Source of the DNA: Deltaproteobacteria bacterium
Lineage (GTDB): Bacteria; Desulfobacterota; Desulfobacteria; Desulfobacterales; SURF-7
NCBI GenBank assembly: GCA_019307665.1
Contig: JAFDJC010000200.1
Coordinates: 1 to 5,982 of the forward strand
DNA length: 5,982 bases
Direction of reading: 5' to 3'
Numbering within the stretch: the stretch's first letter is position 1; each line of letters opens with the position of its first letter. Under the pieces are notes generated by a model that saw only the letters and a list, made by a program, of their open reading frames with translations, searched no databases and was not told where the DNA came from. The position numbers and the translations under genes are program-made. This document shows positions 1-4,564 of the stretch, piece by piece.

Positions 1-116
1 GAAAAAAATTTGGTATAAAATAAACAATAATATTTAGTGCAAGAAAAAAACAAAACGCTGTTTGTAATCCGAAACCCGAAACCTGAAACTCGCAACGTGT
101 GACTTTTAGAATAGAA
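1..116. other. AT-rich upstream region without a gene
   Basis: The first 60 bases are strongly A/T-rich, with A-runs and TATAAAAT- and AATATT-like stretches that could hold promoter elements. I could not settle on a -35/-10 pair with acceptable spacing, so no promoter is called. No open reading frame with a ribosome binding site is visible on either strand. The second half holds a short tandem repeat, listed separately. Any promoter for the downstream dehydrogenase operon would most plausibly lie here, ahead of the hairpins that begin at 117. Confidence 0.5.
69..96. repeat. Four-copy heptamer tandem repeat (CCGAAAC-like)
   Basis: Four consecutive 7-bp units are visible: CCGAAAC, CCGAAAC, CTGAAAC and TCGCAAC. 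The first two are identical, the third differs at one base and the fourth at two. A 7-bp period in non-coding DNA fits slippage-type repeats seen between genes. Similar phrases (TCGAAAC, TCTGAAT, CCGTGAAC) occur at about 4515-4536 in another intergenic region of this window, so this may be a dispersed intergenic element. No function can be read from it. Confidence 0.6.
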
Positions 117-199
117 CCCCTTTCAGGGGCATCTCAAAGCCTGGTCCCCTGGGCCAGGATTCTTTACTTCGGCCTGCTGTGAGGTAAAAACAGACAGGC
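117..199 (+). promoter_or_regulatory. Structured leader: three consecutive hairpins before the SDR gene
   Basis: Three stem-loops follow each other. (1) CCCCT 117-121 pairs with AGGGG 125-129 over a 3-nt loop. (2) CCTGGTCC 140-147 pairs with GGGCCAGG 151-158 over loop CCT, with one G-U pair. (3) GCCTGCTGT 172-180 pairs with ACAG 190-193 plus CAGGC 195-199, with a bulged A194 and loop 181-189. AGGGG 125-129 can instead pair with CCCCT 146-150, which would disrupt hairpins 1 and 2, an arrangement reminiscent of attenuators. No T-run follows any of them, so a classical intrinsic terminator is not supported. It matches no riboswitch class that I recognise. It could be a cis-regulatory leader, the end of an upstream transcript, or a repetitive palindromic element. 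Confidence 0.45.
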
Positions 200-228
200 T
201 TATCCGGATGAGACGGATTGGAAAGATT

Positions 229-1035
229 ATGTTAAAATTTAAGGACAAGGTTGTAGTAGTTACAGGAGGCGCCAGCGGTATAGGCTTGGCAATTTGCCGA
301 AGGTTTGGAAATGATGGCGCAAAGATCGGTATTCTTGATATGGACGCAGTTGGTGTAAAGAGAAGGGCGCGAGAACTGGAAGCGGCAGGGACTGATGTCC
401 TTGGAATAAAATGTGATGTTACCATAAAAGAGGAATGCGATTTTGCAATTAATGAAATAATAAACCACTTCGGGGGAATAGACATACTTGTAAATAACGC
501 AGGGATAACTCAAAGGGATGCTTTTGTAAATACACGTATTTCGGTGTTCCGGAAGGTCATGGAGGTTAATTTTTTCGGCTCTCTTTACTGCACAAAAGCT
601 TCTATTGCAAGCCTGATCAAAAGAAAAGGCCTGATTATTGTTATTGAGAGTGTTGCCGGTGTGGCACCGCTTTTGGGAAGAACCGGGTATTGTGCCAGCA
701 AGCATGCTCTCCACGGTTTGTTTACTTCCCTTCGCTCGGAAATCCGGGAGACCGGTACCCATGTGATGATTGTCTGTCCCGGTTTTATTAAAACAAATCT
801 ACAGAAAAGAGCGTTGGGGGGAGACGGAAAGGTTACGCATCATCCCCAGACCATCGTTGGAAAGCAGAACACGACGAAAAGTGTTGCCGAAGCTATATAC
901 AAAGGAGCAGTCAGACGGAAGCATATTCTTGTGCTGACAGCAGCCGGAAAAGCAGGTTACTGGATAAGTCGGATTGCACCGGTTTTATACGAAAGAATGA
1001 TGGCAAGAAAATTCAGATCCGAATTAATCCGTTGA
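229..1035 (+). CDS. Short-chain dehydrogenase/reductase (SDR), NAD-type, substrate unknown
   Basis: Classical SDR of 268 residues, predicted to be a soluble Rossmann-fold oxidoreductase acting on an alcohol/carbonyl pair. Visible motifs are the cofactor loop TGGASGIG (12-19), an acidic Asp37 after strand 2 that usually favours NAD(H) over NADP(H), CDV (62-64), NNAG (89-92), and a complete catalytic tetrad Asn114, Ser141, Tyr154 and Lys158 (YCASK), then CPG (183-185). I chose ATG 229 because GGAAAG lies just upstream and the protein then starts normally for the family. An in-frame ATG at 208 would add seven residues but has no nearby ribosome binding site. The C-terminal 60 residues are basic and partly hydrophobic, as in the longer SDR subgroup. 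It precedes a TetR gene by 36 bp and probably shares its transcript. Association with Xsc suggests a sulfoacetaldehyde/isethionate dehydrogenase role, but nothing in the sequence fixes the substrate. Confidence 0.9.
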   Translation: MLKFKDKVVVVTGGASGIGLAICRRFGNDGAKIGILDMDAVGVKRRARELEAAGTDVLGIKCDVTIKEECDFAINEIINHFGGIDILVNNAGITQRDAFVNTRISVFRKVMEVNFFGSLYCTKASIASLIKRKGLIIVIESVAGVAPLLGRTGYCASKHALHGLFTSLRSEIRETGTHVMIVCPGFIKTNLQKRALGGDGKVTHHPQTIVGKQNTTKSVAEAIYKGAVRRKHILVLTAAGKAGYWISRIAPVLYERMMARKFRSELIR

Positions 1036-1064
1036 TAAAAAAAAGCTAACAGCTCATCTTCTCC

Positions 1065-1111
1065 AGGAGGAGTGAACTGTGACAATAAAAGGAAACATTA
1101 CGTGGGCCTGA
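1065..1111 (+). promoter_or_regulatory. Strong Shine-Dalgarno with ambiguous start; overlapping 10-codon ORF
   Basis: AGGAGG at 1065-1070 is a near-consensus ribosome binding site, but it ends only one base before the GTG at 1072 that opens the TetR frame. It sits 8 bases, an optimal distance, before another GTG at 1079 in a different frame. That frame encodes only 10 codons (MTIKGNITWA) and ends with TGA at 1109-1111. An in-frame GTG at 1102 is a possible later TetR start that overlaps the end of the mini-ORF. The arrangement could be a translational-coupling leader, or simply a site where the exact start is uncertain. Confidence 0.4.
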
Positions 1112-1719
1112 AGGAAAGAAGAAGACGTGAAAAAGAGGAACGACGCATGCAGATTCTTGATGCGGCGAGGAAACTTCTTTTTACAAAAGGGATAAATGCA
1201 ACCTCTATCAATCAAATTGCCAAACTTGCTGAGCTTGGCGTCGGTACCATCTATTTCTACTACAGAAACAAGGAAGAGCTGTTTGCTGCATTACAGGAGG
1301 AGGGCCTTGAGATTTTATATGAAAAAATTCAAGATGCTCTTGACTCAGGGAAAACTCCCGGGGAGAAGTTGAAAAAAATTGCATCCGCATATTTCAAATT
1401 CAGCTATGAATATAAGGATTATTTTGACATTATAAATTACTTTCTTTCATCTCCGGAAACAATTTTGTCAAAAAAATTAAAAAGCCGGGTTGATATGCAT
1501 GGTACCAGAATTCTTGAAATTGTTGAAGATACCATAAATGAAGGTGTCAGGGCAGGACTTTTCAAGACGGAAAATGCAAGAAGATCCTCCCTGGTATTTT
1601 GGGGTATGCTTCATGGACTTACGCAGTTGAAAAAAATGAAGAATACTATTTTGGCTGGTGAGGGCCACGAGGAATTGATTGATTATGCAACAAAGAATTT
1701 TATAAAAGGTTTGAAGTAA
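1072..1719 (+). CDS. TetR/AcrR-family transcriptional regulator
   Basis: Protein of 215 residues with the TetR layout: an N-terminal helix-turn-helix at about 24-71 (AARKLLFTKG, then TSINQIAKLAELGVGTIYFYY, ending RNKEELF) and an all-helical C-terminal ligand and dimer domain. A basic, charged stretch rich in Arg, Lys and Glu (about 14-25) precedes the HTH. Such proteins usually repress neighbouring genes and release DNA on binding a small ligand. The likely targets are the flanking SDR and Xsc-like genes. The GTG start at 1072 is uncertain: the ribosome binding site is only one base away, and GTG 1102 would give a 205-residue protein that still keeps the full HTH. The coding frame ends with TAA at 1717-1719, 75 bp before the next gene. 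The ligand cannot be told from the sequence; an acyl-CoA or a sulfonate-pathway intermediate are only guesses. Confidence 0.9.
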   Translation: MNCDNKRKHYVGLKERRRREKEERRMQILDAARKLLFTKGINATSINQIAKLAELGVGTIYFYYRNKEELFAALQEEGLEILYEKIQDALDSGKTPGEKLKKIASAYFKFSYEYKDYFDIINYFLSSPETILSKKLKSRVDMHGTRILEIVEDTINEGVRAGLFKTENARRSSLVFWGMLHGLTQLKKMKNTILAGEGHEELIDYATKNFIKGLK

Positions 1720-1740
1720 GAAGTTTTTTAAAGGGGACGT

Positions 1741-1771
1741 TTTGAAATTAGCTTTTAAGAATATTTTCAAA
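1741..1771. promoter_or_regulatory. Inverted repeat in the tetR-xsc gap, possible operator
   Basis: TTTGAAA at 1741-1747 is repeated inverted as TTTCAAA at 1765-1771, a perfect 7-bp dyad with a 17-bp spacer. It sits in the AT-rich 75-bp gap just ahead of the xsc ribosome binding site, where a regulator could act on xsc independently of the upstream genes. TTGAAA (1742-1747) resembles a -35 box, but no properly spaced -10 box was found. In AT-rich DNA a 7-bp dyad can arise by chance. Confidence 0.25.
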
Positions 1772-1794
1772 TACAGTTTACAAGGAGGCGTGAT

Positions 1795-3522
1795 ATGGCA
1801 AAGGTAAAAATGACACCCAGTGAAGCGCTTGTTGAGACACTGGTTGCAGAGGGTGTTGATACGATTTTTGGCATTGTAGGATCTGCATATATGGATGCCC
1901 TGGACCTTTTTCCGGCTGCTGGAATCAGGTTTGTTCCTGTTGCACACGAACAGGCGGCCTGTCATGCTGCAGACGGAATGGCAAGGGTGACAGGAAAACC
2001 CCAGGTATGTATAGGACAGAACGGTCCAGGAGCTGCTAATTTTGTTTCAGCTCTTACAGCTGCGTATTGGGCACATTCCCCGGTTATAGCCATTGCACCT
2101 GAAACCGGTTCCATGGGGCTCGGCACAGGAGGATTTCAGGAACTTGACCAGATGGCAATGTTTGAAAAGCAGACAGTCTATCAGGTGCGTGTGAACCGAC
2201 CTGAGAGGATGGCTGAATTGGCAAGGCGGTGTTTTTACATGGCGAAAACTGAAAACGGCCCGGCGCATCTTAATATACCCAGAGATTATTTTTACGGTGT
2301 CTGTAATGATGAAATATATCCATCCATGGATATATCCCGGGGAATCGGTTCAAAGAAAGCCCTTGAATCGGCTGCGAGACTCCTTGCAGAGGCAAAGTAT
2401 CCTGTAATTCTTTCCGGTGGCGGGGTTTCCCAGGGGGATGCTATTGAAGAAGTTAAGGACCTTGCGGAATATCTGACGGCTCCTGTTGTAAATAGTTATC
2501 TTCATAATGATACTTTTCCGGCTTCACACAGACTGGCAGCAGGCCCCATAGGTTACTGCGGATCAAAGGCCGCCATGAGGATTATTGCAAAAGCTGATGT
2601 TGTAATAGCTTTAGGCAGCCGCTTGGGACCATTCGGGACACTGCCGCAGTATGATATAAATTACTGGCCGGATAATGCCAGGATAATCCAGGTTGATGCA
2701 AATGCCTCTGTACTTGGTTTAAGCAAGAGGGTGGATGTGGCCTGTGCCGCTGATGTAAAGGAATTTACCGCAGAGCTTCTCAATGTTATCAGGGCTGTGA
2801 AACCTGATATGGAAGTAAATAAAAATCGTATTGAAGATGTCGGTAAAGAGAGAAAAATATGGCAGGATGAACTTGAAAAGTGGTCGACTTCCACCAGCAA
2901 GCTGATGCATCCGAGGAGGTTTTTAAGGGAGCTTACACTTGCCATGCCTGAAGGTTCGATTGTGGCAACCGATATCGGCAACAATTCATCTATGTGCAAT
3001 GCATATTTAAAATTTGATAATATAAGGCAGCATATATCCGCTCTCAGCTGGGGAAATTGCGGCTTTGCATACGGAGCTGCCATGGGCGCAAAGATGGGCA
3101 CGCCTGATACACCGGTTTTTGCGTTTCAGGGTGACGGTGCATACGGTATAAGCGGTATTGCAGAAGTAATGACGGCTGTAAGGGAAAACATTCCTGTTAT
3201 TGCTGTGGTGGCAAACAATTTTGAATGGGGTGCAGAAAAAAAGAACCAGATAGACTATTATGACAACCGGTTTGTGGGCGCCAACATAATTGAAAATCCG
3301 GATTATGCACAGCTTGCGGAAGATATGGGTGCCAAAGGGTACAAGGTAGATGATTACAATGATGTTCAAGATGTAGTCCGTGATGCCGTTGCATCAGGTA
3401 AACCCTGTGTTATTAATGCTATCATCGAAGGAGGTGAAAATGTCCTGGCCGAGCCCTTCAGGCGGGACGCCCTCCAGATGCCGGTGCGGTATCTGCCCAA
3501 GTATGCTCACTTGAATGCTTGA
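1795..3522 (+). CDS. xsc: Sulfoacetaldehyde acetyltransferase (Xsc), ThDP-dependent
   Basis: Protein of 575 residues with the three-domain layout of acetolactate-synthase-like ThDP enzymes: PYR domain about 5-170 with catalytic Glu52 (HEQ), central domain about 190-320, and PP domain about 390-545 with the ThDP/Mg motif GDG (446-448) running to NN (474-475). Several stretches are ones I recognise from Xsc rather than acetolactate synthase: IGQNGPG (73-79), AYWAHSP (90-96), GGFQE (112-116), LNIPRDYFYG (159-168), GSRLGPFGTLPQ (274-285), DIGN (393-396), WGAEKKNQ (478-485) and EPFRRDAL (553-560). Xsc cleaves sulfoacetaldehyde with phosphate to acetyl phosphate and sulfite in the cytoplasm. The linker before HPRRF (372-376) looks shorter than in the aerobic enzymes I recall, which fits an anaerobe-type Xsc. 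The start is secure: AAGGAGG at 1782-1788, six bases before ATG. No pta, taurine transaminase or sulfonate transporter gene is in view. Another ThDP lyase of the same family remains the alternative. Confidence 0.85.
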   Translation: MAKVKMTPSEALVETLVAEGVDTIFGIVGSAYMDALDLFPAAGIRFVPVAHEQAACHAADGMARVTGKPQVCIGQNGPGAANFVSALTAAYWAHSPVIAIAPETGSMGLGTGGFQELDQMAMFEKQTVYQVRVNRPERMAELARRCFYMAKTENGPAHLNIPRDYFYGVCNDEIYPSMDISRGIGSKKALESAARLLAEAKYPVILSGGGVSQGDAIEEVKDLAEYLTAPVVNSYLHNDTFPASHRLAAGPIGYCGSKAAMRIIAKADVVIALGSRLGPFGTLPQYDINYWPDNARIIQVDANASVLGLSKRVDVACAADVKEFTAELLNVIRAVKPDMEVNKNRIEDVGKERKIWQDELEKWSTSTSKLMHPRRFLRELTLAMPEGSIVATDIGNNSSMCNAYLKFDNIRQHISALSWGNCGFAYGAAMGAKMGTPDTPVFAFQGDGAYGISGIAEVMTAVRENIPVIAVVANNFEWGAEKKNQIDYYDNRFVGANIIENPDYAQLAEDMGAKGYKVDDYNDVQDVVRDAVASGKPCVINAIIEGGENVLAEPFRRDALQMPVRYLPKYAHLNA

Positions 3523-3550
3523 TGGAATGCACTACCAGAGCCAAGCGATT

Positions 3551-3588
3551 CCATACTTAGGGTTTCCCTACGCGAACCCTAAGTATGG
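3551..3588. terminator. 14-bp perfect stem-loop downstream of xsc
   Basis: CCATACTTAGGGTT (3551-3564) and AACCCTAAGTATGG (3575-3588) are exact reverse complements around a 10-nt loop. The hairpin starts 28 bp after the xsc stop codon, where a transcript end is expected. No T-run follows on either strand (ACATTTAAT to the right), so it is not a textbook intrinsic terminator; it may work with Rho or protect the mRNA 3' end. Two weaker alternatives compete with it: TAGGG/CCCTA (3558-3562 with 3566-3570), and TGGAAT/ATTCCA (3523-3528 with 3548-3553), which reaches into the left arm. Confidence 0.55.
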
Positions 3589-3633
3589 GTACATTTAATA
3601 AAACAAAACCAGCTTATTAAAATACACAATGCC

Positions 3634-3654
3634 AGGGAACGTTCCGGAATCCCT
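3634..3654. repeat. Nested palindromes between xsc and padR
   Basis: Three symmetric elements overlap within 21 bp. AGGGA (3634-3638) pairs with TCCCT (3650-3654). GGAACGTTCC (3636-3645) is a perfect 10-bp palindrome. TTCCGGAA (3642-3649) is a perfect 8-bp palindrome. They lie about 50 bp upstream of the padR promoter. The element could be a protein-binding site or part of a small palindromic repeat. Nothing else gene-like is visible between 3590 and 3700. Confidence 0.4.
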
Positions 3655-3704
3655 CATTTAACCTATGAATGCCTACAAAGATTTCAAGAAAAAATAAAAA
3701 AAGC

Positions 3705-3733
3705 TTGACTTGTCATATGGAAGATATTACTAT
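3705..3733 (+). promoter_or_regulatory. Sigma70-like promoter of the PadR gene
   Basis: The -35 box TTGACT (3705-3710; five of six bases match TTGACA) and the -10 box TACTAT (3728-3733; four of six match TATAAT, including the key TA and final T) are separated by exactly 17 bp. The start of transcription would fall near 3740, giving a leader of about 55 nt. The PadR ribosome binding site AAAGGA is at 3782-3787. A dyad overlapping the -10 box suggests that the promoter is repressible. Confidence 0.6.
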
Positions 3734-3748
3734 GCCAGATAGTAGTAT
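3724..3748. promoter_or_regulatory. Putative PadR operator over the -10 box
   Basis: ATATTACTAT (3724-3733) and ATAGTAGTAT (3739-3748) form a 10-5-10 inverted repeat with nine of ten positions matching, of which TACTAT/ATAGTA is perfect. It covers the -10 box and the predicted transcription start, the usual place for autorepression. A further inverted pair, TGTCAT (3711-3716) and ATGACA (3761-3766), brackets the site. PadR-family regulators commonly repress their own promoter, so autoregulation by the adjacent gene is the natural reading. Binding itself is inferred. Confidence 0.5.
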
Positions 3749-3794
3749 GGATTAAGGTAAATGACATTAGTAGAGACCATTAAAGGAAAAAAAT

Positions 3795-4322
3795 ATGTCT
3801 GCCATTGATTTGATAATACTTGGATTTTTGCAAAAAAACTCAATGAGTGCCTATGAACTTACACGGTTTATTGAATCCAAACGGGTGCAAAAATGGGTAA
3901 AAATTGGCTCTCCAACAATATATCAAAACATAAAGAAGCTGGCAGCTAAAAATTATCTTTCAGGAAAAACTGTTAAAGAAGGAGAAATGCCTGAAAAGAT
4001 AATTTACAGTATAACGAAATCCGGAAGGGAACATTTTCTAGAGTTGATGAACCGTTTTTCCGCTAATCCAGGTAAAATATTTTTTGATTTCAATGCACTT
4101 ATAGCAAATTTGAGTCTTGTAGATAAAGAGACTGCCCTGGAAATGCTTCAGAATCTAAAAATTAGTTTTATCAATAGCAAGAAAGATGTAGATAATGATT
4201 TTACTGAATTGCCGGATGTCTTGATAGAAGGCAAGGCTATCATGAAACTGTATCGTATGATCTTCAGGGATATGATTAAATGGATTGATGAGTTGACTGA
4301 GAACTATCAGAATAAAGGGTGA
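3795..4322 (+). CDS. PadR-family transcriptional regulator
   Basis: Protein of 175 residues with a PadR-type winged helix at the N terminus: first helix about 4-14 (DLIILGFL), SAYEL at 18-22, recognition helix about 39-55 beginning SPTIYQNIKKL, and a wing ending IIYSITKSG (69-77). The remaining 95 residues are helical, matching the C-terminal dimerisation domain of the PadR/Vir group. The start is supported by AAAGGA (3782-3787) seven bases before ATG. Its own promoter with an overlapping dyad suggests autorepression. Members of this family often control multidrug efflux pumps, and a MATE transporter lies 242 bp downstream in the same direction, so control of that gene is plausible but not shown. 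The gene is A/T-richer than the xsc operon to its left. Confidence 0.9.
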   Translation: MSAIDLIILGFLQKNSMSAYELTRFIESKRVQKWVKIGSPTIYQNIKKLAAKNYLSGKTVKEGEMPEKIIYSITKSGREHFLELMNRFSANPGKIFFDFNALIANLSLVDKETALEMLQNLKISFINSKKDVDNDFTELPDVLIEGKAIMKLYRMIFRDMIKWIDELTENYQNKG

Positions 4323-4329
4323 TTTTTTT

Positions 4330-4354
4330 TATTATGACACTATGAACCATAATA
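4330..4354. promoter_or_regulatory. Second 25-bp dyad, downstream of padR; preceded by a T8 run
   Basis: TATTATG (4330-4336) and CATAATA (4348-4354) are a perfect 7-bp inverted repeat with an 11-bp spacer. The same stretch also contains ACTAT (4339-4343) and ATAGT (4352-4356), the core half-sites of the dyad in front of padR, but with an 8-bp instead of a 5-bp gap. It could be a second PadR binding site acting on downstream genes. A run of eight T's (4323-4330) directly follows the padR stop codon; no stable GC-rich stem precedes it, so a terminator is not called. Confidence 0.35.
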
Positions 4355-4395
4355 GTATGTGGCATATCTAACTATGGCTATCAAAAAAGGATAAG

Positions 4396-4473
4396 ATGAC
4401 TAAACGTATAGGAATTCTGAATTTCTCCCCAACAAATACAAACTCGACGAACTTGGTTTGTCATTTGCATTAG
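4396..4473 (+). pseudogene. Possible remnant of a flavodoxin-like gene start
   Basis: A 25-codon ORF begins with ATG 4396, preceded by AAGG (4387-4390) at good spacing, and ends at TAG 4471-4473. Its first residues, KRIGILNFSPTNTN, resemble the first strand and phosphate-binding loop (FSPTxTT type) of flavodoxin-like proteins, including the flavodoxin-ferredoxin (EFR1) group common in anaerobes. Similarity fades after about residue 15. Reading through the stop gives about 24 more codons without clear flavodoxin character, so the rest of the gene seems deleted or replaced. It may instead be a genuine short ORF or chance similarity. Confidence 0.35.
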
Positions 4474-4564
4474 GTTAAGGGTTACGTATCAACGGTTGAG
4501 ATTTGCATTGAACTTCGAAACTCTGAATCCGTGAACGCTTACAAATAGTTTTACCATCAAGCCA
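4474..4564. other. Non-coding gap before the MATE gene
   Basis: No gene, clear promoter or strong ribosome binding site is visible. The stretch at 4515-4536 (TCGAAAC, TCTGAAT, CCGTGAAC) echoes the heptamer repeat at 69-96, so this may be the same type of intergenic filler, possibly inserted where the flavodoxin-like frame breaks off. Confidence 0.35.

Noticed and set aside
117..199. TPP riboswitch controlling the ThDP-enzyme operon
   Set aside because: The conserved CUGAGA and thiamine-binding helix sequences are not present in the leader.
232..762. Long minus-strand ORF (176 codons) opposite the SDR gene
   Set aside because: It lies entirely inside a gene with complete SDR motifs, and its translation is Cys/Asn/Tyr-rich with no recognisable domain; it is a shadow frame.
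1477..1965. Minus-strand ORF (162 codons) across the tetR-xsc junction
   Set aside because: It overlaps two well-supported genes and the xsc ribosome binding site, and its composition is not protein-like.
2661..3369. Several minus-strand ORFs inside xsc
   Set aside because: They sit opposite conserved ThDP-domain coding sequence and have no motifs of their own.
1795..3522. Acetolactate synthase large subunit as the product
   Set aside because: The fold is shared, but stretches such as WGAEKKNQ, LNIPRDYFYG and the EPFRRDAL C terminus match Xsc, and no small regulatory subunit gene follows.
4290..4330. Intrinsic terminator after padR
   Set aside because: There is a T8 run, but upstream only a 4-bp stem (CTGA/TCAG) can be found, too weak and too far away.
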